Origin: Rhizopus arrhizus
Lineage: Eukaryota; Mucoromycota; Mucoromycetes; Mucorales; Rhizopodaceae
Length of the DNA: 64,000 nt
Assembly: GCA_024220505.1 (NCBI GenBank)
Contig: JAKZZE010000019.1
Location: 1 to 64,000 of the forward strand
Reading direction: 5' to 3'
The position numbers and the translations under genes were made by a program. The notes under the pieces were generated by a model. It was not told the DNA's origin, did no database searches, and was given only the letters and a program-made list of their open reading frames with translations. This document shows, piece by piece, positions 36,851-47,972 of this stretch (the first letter of the stretch is position 1; each line of letters starts with the position of its first letter).

Positions 36851-37616
36851 GCTTTCATATTGAAGTACTACAGAGAGCATCTGGTCCCTCGGGGTATCAC
36901 CTTTGACCTGAAGGAGGTCTTGCGCTACAAGCAAAACGCAAAGGTCAGAGATTTGCTTGTAGCAGCTGCCAAGAAGGAGCCATTTTCTGCTGGCATTACT
37001 GTTTCTGACATGCGCAGCATGGTCAGAAACAAATTCAACTACATGGTGAGAGAAAGTAAGGGGCTGACGGCTACGTCAGAAGAATCAACGCGTCGTAGTC
37101 GTGTGCATGCAGTAAGTAATTAATATTGAAAAATTGAAATATATAGTGTTTGAAGTACTTACATTACTTCTTTACATTAGAAGCTCGCCATGAGGCGAAA
37201 TGCTTACAATGCAGCCCCAGAGGAATTTGAAGCTCGTTTTCCTTTTGGAAAAAAGCTTCTGATAGCCGATTGGACCTCAGAGGAAGAAGATGGCCCTGAG
37301 GATGAACATGGTCCTGTGTTTGTGGTAAAAAGACCACTCTTTCGAAGTAAAGCAGTAAGTAGTATTTTTGTTATAGTATTTATTTTCTAATATACCTTTA
37401 ATTAATCTACAGGTGGACGAATTCCATGCTTCTCTTCAAAAAGCATGGAGAGATTCCTTGTCGAAAAAAGGCACCATCAATAGAACAAGAAGGGTGGTGG
37501 ACTACTTCGACAAGGAGTTTCCCACAAACCTTGACCATGAGGATTATCCCTCTTGGGCCTTTTCTTCTCCTGGCCTTGGCTTTTCCTCTTCTGCTGCTGC
37601 TAATCCTATGCAGTAA
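36851..37616 (+). CDS. CACTA accessory protein, copy 1 (5'-truncated)
   Basis: Exons 36851-37111, 37181-37354 and 37413-37616 have the same phases as copy 2, and the first two have the same lengths (261 and 174 nt). Read through, they give ILKYYREHLVPRGITFDL ... DMRSMVRNKFNYMV ... RRNAYNAAPEEFEARFPFG ... FPTNLDHEDYPSWAFS. Upstream, 36718-36770 is a Gln-rich piece that looks like the end of the missing first exon, cut off by satellite. The protein has no identified domain. Its partner is the convergent tnp2 gene, whose stop lies about 190 bp away. Without the N-terminal basic/polyQ part it is probably non-functional. Confidence 0.7.
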
Positions 37617-37803
37617 GCGTTTACTTTCTCTTTTCTCTTTCCCCCTCCTTTTTTTTTTTTTTTTTTGCTGCCTCTTTTGTTGTCTGTACAAATAGAATAA
37701 AAATTTCAAAAAAAAATAACAATAATAGTTATTGAATGATTCTTTAGTAAAATAAATAATAATAATAATAATAAAAGAATGTTTGAATAATTTAGCATAG
37801 TTG

Positions 37804-40628
37804 TTACATATAAATTCTTCTTGGCAGAGCGAGAGTAAGAAGATGGTTATCAACATATGGACATATAGCAACAGGGTTGAAAATCCTGTAAATTGGAAGT
37901 ATATTGTTGCTTGTAACTGGATCAAATTGATTCTTCCACACTTGGATGCCAGTACCATCAAAGGTGGGGAAATGTTGGGTCGCATGGCTGTACCAATTGA
38001 CGAATGCAAAATAATGAGTGGTATTGTTGAAGGAATGTGAAAAAAAATATGATATTTGGCCAATTCGTAGTTGGTTATTTACAATGGCTTGAATGTATGA
38101 TGATGATGAATGATTGTCTGATTGTTGGTAACGTTGTCCAAGCAAGTTAATTTTCTTAAATGATTGTACCATTGTACTAATTGTATTCATAATAGGTGTT
38201 TCATAGGTATCCATATAATAATTTTGTAGGGCTTCATAGTGTTGAGGGCATAATATTTGTTGTTTGTTGTTAATTTTTGAAGGAAGGGATTTTGGTGGCA
38301 GAGGCTCACTACCAGTAATTGTCAGGTTAAATAGACTTGGTCCGTCTATGAACTGAGCGTAATCAAATGGCGTTAGACCACTCTCGTCATTCGTAACTTC
38401 GCCTATTTCCCTTATAAAGTTGAGTAGTAGGAGCATGTCTTCGTTGTTGGTATTAATGAGTGTTGGTAATGAATGTATAAGATCTTGTGTATGGATTGTT
38501 TGTGTAAGCATAGTGACATAAGTGGTTTCGAAGCCTGTCTTGTAATTGATATTTATCTTTTTGACATCACCATTCAAGCGTTCAAAACCATAGAGCCAAA
38601 AGGCATAAGAGGGACCAAAGTCCAAAAAGCATTCTTTCAAATGCATGTGCATATGCATATTTGGTGTTATACTTGTTTTTCCATAAAGTTGAGCACAAGT
38701 CTTGCCAAAGGTCTTGAATAATGAATGTGCTGTGGGTATTTCTTCAATTGTGATCAAAGGACCAGTCACCAATCTTACTGCTTCTACATATCGCATCCAA
38801 TTGATGAAATGTTCACCGATTAGTCTTTGTTTTAACAGAAAAGGCGAAAGCACAACACACCACGTTCTCCATTCATCGGATTTCATATTGCTAAAAGTAC
38901 TTTCAATCTTGCCTTTTTTTTTTTTGTTTTTTTTTTATACAAAAAATTAGTGTTCAGAATTATCACATAATTAATTCTTTTATATTTGTTGCATACCTTT
39001 GGAGATTCTGCAGTACTGTGATGGAATAGCAATTGAAGCTGATTCATCAGCCATGGCTTTGAAATCAGCCGTAGAAAGAAGCCCGTGATCTACCCAAACT
39101 TCAACCATTCGTTTTGGCGTACCTAGAAATAAACTGTGCATAGGATCAACTGTTGTTAATCTTACAACATCAAAATATTCTAGTCGGTGAAGTTCACTCC
39201 ATTTACTTCCTGTGTCCGTCTGCAGGGTTCTTTGTTGTGTAATGTGAGTGGCATTCAGCCAAGCATATGCTTCTTGGCGCTGCTGGGTATTGTTTCGCAG
39301 AATCCAATGCTCATCGTCAAAGTCTGAAAAATCTGGCTTCGTTGAATTTGCACCAGTACTGATTCGCGAAAACACAGTGGAACACTTGTTGCAGGCTTTG
39401 TGCGCGGATTGACCCATGAATCCAGCTACCTTACGAGCTGCTGGTATATCACAGTTAACGGACATCAAAGCAACACGTACCATCTCACCGTTTCTGTTCT
39501 GGTACGTTGGCATCATCATACCTCCGTACAAGGTATTCAGCTCTGCAATCATTGGTCGCAAGAAATTTTGGAGCTGGTCATCCGTGGGCTCGCCAGGCCC
39601 AGGAATCATACCAACCAGGATGATGTTGGAAACCTTCATCCTGGAACCCCTTGGAAGGTTGTTGATAGTGAGATATACACCACCGCAAGAGTAATGCATA
39701 CCATCACTAGGTTGAAACCAATCAACGTTCAATGACACCATTAATGATCGTCTTTTATTCACAAATGGCTCCCCAGCTGAGTCGACCATCTCATTCCAGA
39801 CTCTACCATCATAAATGTCATACAACACACCTTCCTCCACATATCGACCTCTCCACTGTTCAATTTCTGTTTCAAAGTTCGGACGGACAAAGAACTTCTT
39901 CAACGTTTCGACAATTGAGTTGTACGGGAACTCAAGGACGGGCTTCAGGCTGCTGCCAACAAAAAGTGAATTACCACATGGGCGCTCTTGTCTGTGGGGG
40001 TTGTTTGCAAACCTGACAAAAGGGCATAGTCGGGTATGCAAACTTCCCGTGTCATAAACACTTCTACAAAGAGAACAGACAAGGAAACGGGAGACACCAC
40101 TACTGGCAGAGGAATAATTGACCATGGCACGAGCAGTGGAGATCTTTGTAGGAATCTCCATGCCATGGCCAAGGGCACGAACAAAGAAAGAAAGAAAGGC
40201 CAACAGTTCTTCACCGGCTTCAACAGAAAGGTGCTTTGCTTGAAAAAGCACAAGGTAAAGGACCAGGAGATACTCCAGTTGTTGGTCGTTGGTCATTTCT
40301 TCTTCCATGTCGATATCCATGTCAGCATCAAGGTCGAATTCTAAATTTGTTTAATAAAAAAAAGGGTGTGTTTATAAATATACCTTCAAACGTGCTTTTT
40401 TCGGTAGAACTGGTGGGTTGCTCGAAGATATTTTCTAATCTTCTTTGTCTCAAAACTATTTTAATTGCACTTTAGTCTTTCTGCATTTCTTTAAAAAAAA
40501 GTACCTTCTCCAACTTTGTCAATACGCTTATGAGTATTAGCGGTTTTCTTGGCAATCATTTTGAATCCTTCAGGACATTTGCTGCATTTGGTGCATTGGC
40601 ATTTAACTTTGTTGTTAGTGGCGTTCAT
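37804..40628 (-). CDS. Tnp2-type CACTA transposase, copy 1, four exons, intact by inspection
   Basis: The exons, 5' to 3' on the minus strand, are 40628-40505, 40455-40384, 40340-38997 and 38912-37804. This totals 2649 nt, or 882 residues, with every junction in frame. The N-terminus has a CxC...C...C cluster (VKCQCTKCSKCPEGF) and THKRID. Next come a Cys/His region (CSLC ... C), the NVDWFQP motif (first catalytic Asp, probable), LVGMIPGPGEPTDD, MSVNCDIPAARK (second Asp, probable), HKACNKC, DPMHSLFLGTPKRM, and in the last exon GFERLNG (Glu, probable). DxMHxLFLGT and IPGPxEP are characteristic of the tnp2/Plavaka-like transposases of the CACTA superfamily. It would cut and join element ends. 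The match to copy 2 in all exon boundaries strongly supports the model. Confidence 0.87.
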
Positions 40629-40639
40629 TTCAAAAAAAA

Positions 40640-41413
40640 AAAATATTCAGGATTTAGTAGAGGAATAAGATAGAAAAAAATGCGTGATAAAAAAAAACTA
40701 AAGCAAATATACTAAATTTGGATGTCGGTTCCTAAACAGTAACAGTTTTACATGTACTAAAGAAATGTTTTTTTTTTTTTCCCTTGTTTTGTTTCAGAGA
40801 ACATATTTAACATTGAGGATACAAAAGATATAAAAGAAAACTCAACAATGGTTAAAATGTAAGTTTGTAACAACAAAAATAACAACCAAGTCTAATGTCG
40901 GTTTCTTTTTTTTTTTTTTTTACATTAGGAATTCCTAATGGGTCACATTCGGATGACGAACATGAACCTCATGAGCAAAGTTGTTCTTTCCAACACGATA
41001 AAACTATAAGAATATCAAACTTATATTGTTGCTTGTTGTTGAAAAGTTTTTTTGATAAAGGAAGTTGGCAATGTTAACATCTCTAATGGCTAATGGCTAA
41101 TGGCAAATTACACCCATGTGCAAACATAAAGTAAGTAATGAACTAATATAAGCTTAAAAACATATATTCTATTATGTTATCTGTCATAAAAAATAATAAA
41201 GCACTTTATTTACTTGAAAAACAAAAAACTGTGCATGTATCTATTAATTATCATTGCCTTGTAACAAGATGTTAACAAAGCTTCTTTTTTTTTTATTCTT
41301 TTTAGAATATACACGTATTCTTTTGTTATAATGTAAAAGCATTTGTATTTTTATAAAACATGTTTACTGTTAGGTTATTGTTTTCATTTGAATAAGTAAC
41401 ATTTTATTGCTAT

Positions 41414-41456
<43 letters not shown>

Positions 41457-41925
41457 ATTCTTCAGCTTCTTTTTTTTTTTCCCAAACGCAACTATTTTGT
41501 TAAGTTCTGTTACACGCTTCAAATGAACTAAGCTAAAGATCACAGACTGCCTTCCTAATATGTATTCTTTTGATCAAAATAATCACAATGTGTTTTTGTT
41601 TTCCGCATTTTGCCCTCAAAAATAAAAAAAAAGAAAATATCGGTCTTTCAACGATAGAGGAGAACAGGCTTTCCAAAAAGAGACTATTTGAAAAAAAAAA
41701 GACACTTTTTTAAAACATGAATAACTCTATGAATACTTACACCACAAAAAAAATAATAAAATTATTAAATTTCTTTATTTTTTTCGCACCTAAATCTTTT
41801 TTCGAAATTCAAAAAGGTGCAATACAGAGCATTTTAATTTTTTTCGTTTAATCAAAGTTATTTAAATCGTTGAAATTTTGATGTTAGAAATGACTGCCAA
41901 TGACTGATAACGCTGAAAATCACCA
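40640..41925. other. CACTA copy 1 right arm
   Basis: This T-tract-rich arm is shared with copies X and 2. It contains ACATTAGGAATTCCTAATGG at about 40923. The open frame after it (PNGSHSDDEHEPHEQSC, ending about 41077) looks like a small exon preceded by a polyT-ACATTAG acceptor. No complete gene could be built from it. Confidence 0.5.
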
Positions 41926-41951
41926 ATTATTTGCAGTGCACTGCAAATAAT
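41926..41951. repeat. 26-bp perfect palindrome made of two abutting CACTA termini
   Basis: ATTATTTGCAGTG (right end of copy 1, 41926-41938) is followed directly by its reverse complement CACTGCAAATAAT (left end of copy X, 41939-41951). The outer bases do not extend the symmetry. The arrangement arises because copy X inserted exactly at the end of copy 1. Confidence 0.9.
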
Positions 41952-42282
41952 AGTGTAAATTGGGTAACAAATCGTTTACCAATCTTGCGAAATAATTTAC
42001 AATCGTGTACAATCAGGTAAGAGATTTATCCACGCACAGCCTCCTGTCTCTGCCACAAATCGTGTAAGTTATTGTTCGCCCTTTGGTTATGTGATGGTGC
42101 AAGATTTGTGGCCAACACAGGAGACTGTTGGGAGACTTTTTCGTTAACTGATCTTGCAAGGTGGACCTTTCATCAGTTACGTTGTGGCTCTTGTTTATTA
42201 TCAATTTGACATCTAATGGTGCTTGGCAACCAATCACGCTTTGTAAAACACTACTTTAGTTGTCTTTTTGCTCTTTTATAAA

Positions 42283-42385
42283 CCACTCATATTGCTTTAT
42301 ATACTTCTTTATGAACCACTTATATTGCTTTATATACTTCTTTATCGACCATTCATACTGCAATAAATATTGCTTTATATACACA
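42283..42385. repeat. Subterminal minisatellite, about 33-bp unit x 3
   Basis: CCACTCATATTGC, CCACTTATATTGC and CCATTCATACTGC head successive about 33-bp units containing TTTATATACTTCTTTAT. The matching array in copy 2 has one extra unit (45485-45620). Subterminal repeats of this kind are typical transposase-binding regions in CACTA elements. Confidence 0.75.
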
Positions 42386-42717
42386 AAAAAATAGGGATTT
42401 TGTTTATAAAAAATAGCTTTATTTTTATTTGAATAAAATAATAATAACAAAATATGATATTTCTTTGCTCGTAGCGTTTTAACTGTGTACTTGACTTACC
42501 TAATGTCACCAGAATAGCAGCATCTAATCTAAAAATACATCAATTAATCTCGTGGAACTCAAAAAGTTCTCAAAAGAAAAAAAAAAAGCAAGCTCAAGGA
42601 TTCTAGGATTCAAAGACACAAGGACCAGGGCACTTAAAGCAAAAGATGGAAGTACATCAGTACTTAAGAACCAAAGTAAAAACCAGGAAGGAAACAGAAA
42701 GAGGCCAAAGCAGAGCA

Positions 42718-42975
42718 GCATTTATCTATAATAATTATTAGCCATCGTATATATATCGTAAAAGCAATAGTACCTTTCTTTAGATAGACAAGAGGAAGAA
42801 AACTTGCTAAGCTTTTACCAATAAGTAAAAAAAAGGAAGCAGCAGGCATCTATAATAATTATTAGCTATTGAGTATATGTAGCAAAAGTAATAGTACCTT
42901 GCTTTGGATGGACCATAAAAAAAAAAGAAAAAAAAAAGATACCAGTCAAGCTTATACCAACAAATAAAAGAAGAA
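42718..42975. repeat. Subterminal direct repeats, about 115-bp unit x 2
   Basis: Each unit contains CATCTATAATAATTATTAG, AGTAATAGTACCTT and an AAGCTT(A)TACCAA segment followed by an A-rich stretch. Copy 2 carries about three units at 45970-46320. On the minus strand the repeated AAAGGTACTA could also be read as splice donors, so a series of mini-exons is an alternative. Confidence 0.65.
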
Positions 42976-44592
42976 GCAACTACAATTCTGGGAAAGAGAC
43001 TTTATAAAGACTATTTAAACCATAAAAAAAGCAATCGATACATCTTTACTAAAGTACAAGTACCATTAGAATAGGAATAGAATACATATGTAATATTAAG
43101 AACTTACCTTTTATAAAAAAGAGAAGAAAAAAAAAGAAAAAAAAGAGAAGTGCTTTTTTGTAGCTTTATTTTACCAATGTTACACTTATTCACTGTCTAT
43201 CTATATTAGAAAACAAAAACAATTGCTTTTCATGTAGTTTACATTTAATGGTATCCCAAAAGATAACTTATACATTGCTTGAACAAGTTTTATTACTGGA
43301 ATGCAATATGTTTAGGAGGAAGGTTATTATTTTATTTTATTTTATTTTTTTTACTTGAAATAAAAAAAAAAGTCGGTATCTTAACAAATTATAGCAGAAA
43401 AACAACTTCTTTTTTTTTTCTCCCTAGTTTTGTTTCATGGAATACACTAGATGCCAAAGGCATAAAACAAAAAAAAAGGAAAGCTCAAGCACTGGTCAAA
43501 TGTAAGCTTATAAAAAAGTAATAACAACCAAGTCTAATGTCGGTTTCTTTTTTTTTTTTTTTACATTAGGAATTCCTAATGGGACACATTCGGATGACGA
43601 ACATGAGCCACATGAGCAAAGTTGTTCGTTTTAACACGATAAAACTATAAGAATATCAAACTTATATTACTGCTTGTTGTTAAAAAGCCCTTTTTGATAA
43701 AGAAAGTTGACAATGTTAACATCTCTAATGGCTGATGGCTAATGGCTAATTGCAAATTACACCCATCTGCAAATACAAAGTAAGTAATGAACTAATATAA
43801 GCTTAAAAACATATATTCTTTTGTATTATTTGTCATAAAAAATAATAAAGTAATCTCTTTACTTGAAACCAAAAAATTGTGCTTGTATTTGTTAATTATA
43901 ACTGCCTTGCAACAAAATGTGAGCAGAGCTTCTTTACTTTTTATTCTTTTGAGAATATACACGTATTCTTTTGTTATAATGTAAAAGCATTTGTATTTTT
44001 ATAAAACATATTTGTTCTTAGATTATTGTTTTCATTTGAATAAGGAATCTTTTATTGCTATGCTCTTTTTTTTTTCACTAGGTCTTTTTTTAACTTTGTC
44101 TTTTTTTTTTACTTTTAATCTTTCAGCTTCTTTTTTTTTTTTTTTTACTAAACGCAACTATTTTGTTACGCCCTGTTACACATTGCTAATGAGCTACGCT
44201 AAAGATCACAGATTGCCTTCCTAATATGTATTCTTCTGTACAAAATAATCGCACGGTGCTTTTGATTTCCGCATTTTGCCCTCAAAAATAAAAAAAAGAA
44301 AATATCGGTCTTTAAACAATGGAGAGAAATACGCTTTCCAAAAAAAGATCGTTTGTAAAAAAAAAACATTTCTTTAAAAATGTGAATAACTCCATGAATA
44401 TTTACCCTACAAATAAAATAATAACATCGTTAAATTTCTTTATTTTTTTCGCATCTAAATCTTTTTCAAAATTCGAAAATGATCAATGCAGCAAGATTTA
44501 ATTTTTTTCACGAAAAAAAGTAGCAATTTGTTACCCAAACGAAGAGCAATCTTGCGCAATCCGGTACCTAATTGGAACGATTATTTGCAGTG

Positions 44593-44643
44593 GTGAACCT
44601 CCCGAATGATAGGCAGACGTTCTAACCATTTGCACTATCTCCA
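44593..44643 (-). pseudogene. tRNA-like 5' fragment (Asp-like) cut by CACTA insertion
   Basis: Read on the minus strand from 44643: GGAGATAGTGCAAATGG, then TTAGAAC (D-arm and A-box-like) and CTGCCTATCATTCGGG (anticodon-arm-like, anticodon position ATC). The text then runs GGAGGTTC and stops at the GTG duplication next to copy X. The D-arm and anticodon-arm pattern resembles tRNA-Asp with several mismatches. The 3' half is not present nearby. Confidence 0.6.
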
Positions 44644-44650
44644 CATACCT

Positions 44651-45116
44651 GGGGATGTAGCTCAGGTTAAAGATTTTATATTTTTATTGGATAATATGCA
44701 GGCGACAAATATGTCATTATTGCTATCCACAGTGATAAACTGGAAAGCATACAAACTATTATGGGGGAGGAGGGAAAGGAAGAAAGAAGGAACGGATTAT
44801 TATTGGGGGGAGCTGGAACCAGAGACGAAGACTTGAGGCAGAACAGAACGCGCTTCATTAAGCCCGGGCTGGGCATCCCGGCACCGCGGACCAACAACGC
44901 TCGACAAACAAACAACGCAGACCAACCGACCAGAACAGCAGTGGCGTTAAAACCAGTATTATCATCAAGAGCGCACACCAAAGTCCCCCGAAAGGGAAGG
45001 AAAGTAGACAGGTGCTCAGCTGCTACGCAACGCAACACACAGGCGGAGAAACAAAAGTGCTTGATGCACTCGGCAAACAGAACATGTAGAGGGGCAGGGA
45101 AGGGATAGATCCGAAG
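44651..45116. repeat. GC-rich 466-bp repeat with a tRNA-Ala-like head, unit 1
   Basis: The segment begins GGGGATGTAGCTCAGG, identical to the first 15 bases expected of tRNA-Ala, then leaves the tRNA pattern. It is much more GC-rich than its surroundings and ends GGGATAGATCCGAAG. It is nearly identical to 54199-54663. Open frames exist on both strands (44761-45108 plus; 45038-44676 minus) but neither has a recognisable domain or intact equivalents in both copies. Confidence 0.8.
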
Positions 45117-45138
45117 ATCCTATCAGGGGTCGAACTTG
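45117..45138 (-). pseudogene. tRNA-like T-arm fragment left of CACTA copy 2
   Basis: On the minus strand it reads CAAGTTCGACCCCTGATAGG. AGTTCGACCCC is a good B-box. Joined across copy 2 (one TTG removed) to 54141-54191 it gives a continuous tRNA-like sequence with A-box and B-box. The acceptor stem does not pair convincingly, so the target was a pseudo-tRNA or a tRNA-derived repeat. Confidence 0.6.
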
Positions 45139-45484
45139 CACTGCAAATAATCGTGCAAACTCTGCACATTGTTAATTTTTAGCAATATGCTTTTCTGTTT
45201 AACGATGCCAAAAGCTGTGATTGAATGGGTATTTATGCCGACGTCAATATCGGCACCCTTTAAGGACCTAAATGTCTGTCAATATATTCTGCGTCTCTGT
45301 ATGGTGCCGATATTAACGAAAATGATGATCCATAGCTATAAGTAGATTTATACAGACCCAATTGTCGTTCTGCGAAGGCGTCTCTCTTGTTAGCTGCTTT
45401 ACATAGTCTATTCTACGTTATAAATAATTTGGCAACCAATGATACTTTTTAAATCATTACTTTATTTGTCTTTTTACTCTTTAT

Positions 45485-45620
45485 AAACCACTCATATTGC
45501 CTTATATACTTCTTTATGAACCACTCATATTGCCTTATATATTTCTTTATAAACCACTTATATTGCTTTATATACTTCTTTATCGACCATTCATATTGCA
45601 ATAAATTTTGCTTTATATAT
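45485..45620. repeat. Subterminal minisatellite, about 33-bp unit x 4
   Basis: These are the same units as at 42283-42385 with one extra copy. They start CCACTCATATTGCC (twice), CCACTTATATTGC and CCATTCATATTGC. Confidence 0.75.
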
Positions 45621-45969
45621 ACAAAAAAATAGGGATTTTGTTTATAAAAAATAGCTTTTTTTTATTTGAATAAAATAATAATAACAATACATAGTATTTC
45701 TTTGCTTGTAGCATTTTAGCAGTGTGCTTGACTTACCTAATGTCACCAGAATAGCAGCATCTAATCTAAAAATACATCAACTAGTCTCGTGGAACTCAAA
45801 AAGTTCTCAAAAGAAAAAAAAAAAAAAAAAGCCAAGCTCAAGGATTCAAAGACACAAGGACTCAAAGGCACAAGGACCTGGGTAATTAAAGCAAAAGAAG
45901 GAAATACATCAGTACTTAAGAACCAAAGTAAAAGCCAGGAAAGAAACAGAAAGAGGCCAAAGCAGAGCA

Positions 45970-46320
45970 ACATTCATCTACAATAGATGTTAAATATCGT
46001 GTATATATAATAAAAGCAATAGTACCTTTCTTTAGATAGACCATGGGAAAAAAACTAGCTAAGCGTATACTCACAAGTAAAAAAAGCAGCAGACATCTAT
46101 AATAATTATTAGCTATGAAGGATATGTAATAAAAGTAATAGTACCTTTCTTTAGATGGGCTAAGAGAAAAACCTTGCTAAGCTTTACCAACAAGTAAAAA
46201 AAAAGGAAGCAGAACGCATCTATAATAAATATTAGTTATGGAGTATATAGTAAAAGTAATAGTACCTTGCTTTAGACGAACCACGAGATAAAAGAAGAAA
46301 AAAAGACACCAGCCAAGCTT
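45970..46320. repeat. Subterminal direct repeats, about 115-bp unit x 3
   Basis: CATCTACAATAGATG, CATCTATAATAATTATTAG and CATCTATAATAAATATTAG head three units, each with AATAGTACCTT and a GAAAAAA-rich end. The last unit is interrupted by the Tc1 element at 46324 and resumes at 47975. Confidence 0.65.
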
Positions 46321-46323
46321 ATA

Positions 46324-47972
46324 CACTAGGTGAAAAAATAGGGACAACCTACCCTAAAATAATTTTTAACTTTTTTTTTTTCTCCTCCACTCCGTACGAC
46401 ATCCAAGCCATGCCTATAGAGCGTAGCCTTAGGTAGTGAGTATTACGTTTCCCACATATAAAACTGATCAGGATAACATATGGCGGAAGAAAAGAGGAAA
46501 TAGTCGCAATAATTTTATAATCGTTATATTATAAAATGAGTAGTATTTATTTAATAACGAGTAAATCTCCCTTTTGATTTGATTACTGCTGCTATGCGAT
46601 CAGGCATGCTGTCAATGTAACTTCTACAAACATCTTTATCTAGCTTGTTCCATTCAAAGTCAACTCGTTCCCATTGCCCGTCGATGTTTCTGGCCTTTCG
46701 TTCATAAAGGCTTAACCTAAGTTTCAGCAAGTGCCACATATGCTCTATAGGATTCAGATCCGGACATTTAGGTGGCCAATCGTTAATGTACTGGACCTTG
46801 TTTTGTTGGAGCCATGACATTGTTGATTTGGACTTGTGCTTTGGGTCGTTATCTTGTTGAAGGTAAATGGTGCGCTTGTTCATACCATAGTACTTCAGCG
46901 TTTTCATGTAAGTTGTTCCAAGAATATGCTGGTACACCAAGGAGTCCATGGTACCATCGTATACCTGGCACGCATATCCTGATCACTCACTAGTTATACA
47001 TCCCCACATTACCAATTTGCCGCCACCATGCTTCATTGAAAGATCTATGTGGTGTGGACGAAGGACATCACCAGGCTGGGTCCAATAGTATCTGCAGCCA
47101 TCAGATCCCCAAATGTTGATCTTCGTTTCATCGGAGAACACTACTTGATGCCACAGTTGTATAGACCAGTTTTGATACTTCTTTGCCCATGCTAACCTCT
47201 GCTTGCGGTGGTTATTAGGTAAAAGAGGCTGCTTCTTTTTACGCCTAGAATAAAAATCCATTGATACAAGGACGTTTATTACTGAACGGTAAGTCATAGA
47301 ATACCCAAGTTGTATGAGCATCCGATGTACGTCCTTGGCTGTCTTTAGGGCTCCTTTAATCAGTAATACCATGATATATTCCTTCGTAGCAGATGACACA
47401 AGTGTATGTCTACCACGTGTTGCGGGTACCATTGGCCCAAATAACTTGTTTCTATATCTCCTAACTGTCTTGGGATGGATACCAAATTTACCAACAATAT
47501 CCTTTGGGCTTCTATTGCTCATAAGTGCAGACTTGATGCTGTCTTGCGTGTCTTGAGGTAAAGCGCGAAGCATAAGTAAGAGAAATTTCGCAGGAAGTAA
47601 GAAGAATATAACGAAAAAAAAAGAATATATGAATGAAAGAAAACAGCATTCATTTTATATTATTAATTATAGGAACGTGCATAGCTAATATTAGAATCGG
47701 TTTGCATTTTAATTGTAGCTGATATTCCAGGTCAAACTAGAAGAGTACGAAATATGGTCTAAAACTGAGCTGTGGAGTATCTAAAATTCGGCCAATTATA
47801 TATGCATTACTCCCTCATTTTCCATAGTTGGCTCATCATATTTTGATGAAATACTTCATACATTAACCTCGGTTTAACATATTGCTAGCGTCATGAGGCG
47901 ACCTTCTCTTAATGCTATATGCTGCATGAAATGAAATTTTCGAAAAGGTTGTCCCTATTTTTTCACCTAGTG
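46324..47972 (-). mobile_element. Tc1/mariner element inserted in CACTA copy 2
   Basis: The inverted repeats, including the TA target duplication, are 46322-46350 (TACACTAGGTG...) and 47946-47974 (...CACCTAGTGTA), 29 bp and perfect. Flanks AAGCTTA and CCAACAAGTAAAAG join across one TA to give the uninterrupted text seen in copy X at about 42950 (CAAGCTTATACCAACAAA), an empty paralogous site. The single gene is on the minus strand. Confidence 0.93.
46551..47573 (-). pseudogene. Tc1/mariner transposase with one in-frame TGA
   Basis: The 341-codon frame starts MLRALPQDTQDSIKSAL. A paired-type helix-turn-helix (DIVGKFGIHPKTVRRYR, then a second HTH around 75-105) leads to the DDE core: VVFSDETKINIWG (D148), LQQDNDPKHKS (D241) and CPDLNPIEHMW (E277). 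The spacing between the second D and the E is 35 residues by my count, one more than in Tc1 itself. A single TGA at codon 197, after WGCITSE, interrupts the frame. GGA at that codon would be a one-base difference. Apart from that codon the length and motifs are those of a full Tc1-family transposase (about 340 residues). It may be recently inactivated, or a base-call error. Confidence 0.9.

Larger units (their letters stand above)
36718..41938. mobile_element. CACTA copy 1, left-truncated
   Basis: This copy carries the accessory gene (without its 5' exon sequence) and an intact-looking tnp2 gene. Its right arm matches those at 43320-44592 and 52860-54140. The right terminus is ATTATTTGCAGTG at 41926-41938. 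The left terminus and about 3 kb of left arm are absent: DNA before 36718 is satellite. It can no longer move, but it could supply transposase. Confidence 0.85.
41939..44592. mobile_element. CACTA copy X, internally deleted non-autonomous element, TSD GTG
   Basis: It begins CACTGCAAATAAT and ends ATTATTTGCAGTG at 44592. The flanking triplets are GTG (41936-41938, the last bases of copy 1) and GTG (44593-44595). Its left arm (to about 43310) matches 45430-48250 of copy 2, and its right arm (from about 43320) matches 52930-54140. Both genes between them are missing. At 2654 bp with both ends present, it could be mobilised by the transposases of copies 1 or 2. Confidence 0.87.

Noticed and set aside
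44676..45108. Opposing ORFs in the GC-rich repeat (also 54346-54798)
   Set aside because: Neither strand has a known motif, and the frames are not kept equally in the two copies. Absence of stops follows from GC content.
45761..45973. Minus-strand hydrophobic ORF in the CACTA left arm (also 42524-42721)
   Set aside because: Poly-Phe/Leu composition comes from an A-rich tract on the other strand. A GTAAGT after it on the minus strand is noted, but no complete gene could be assembled.
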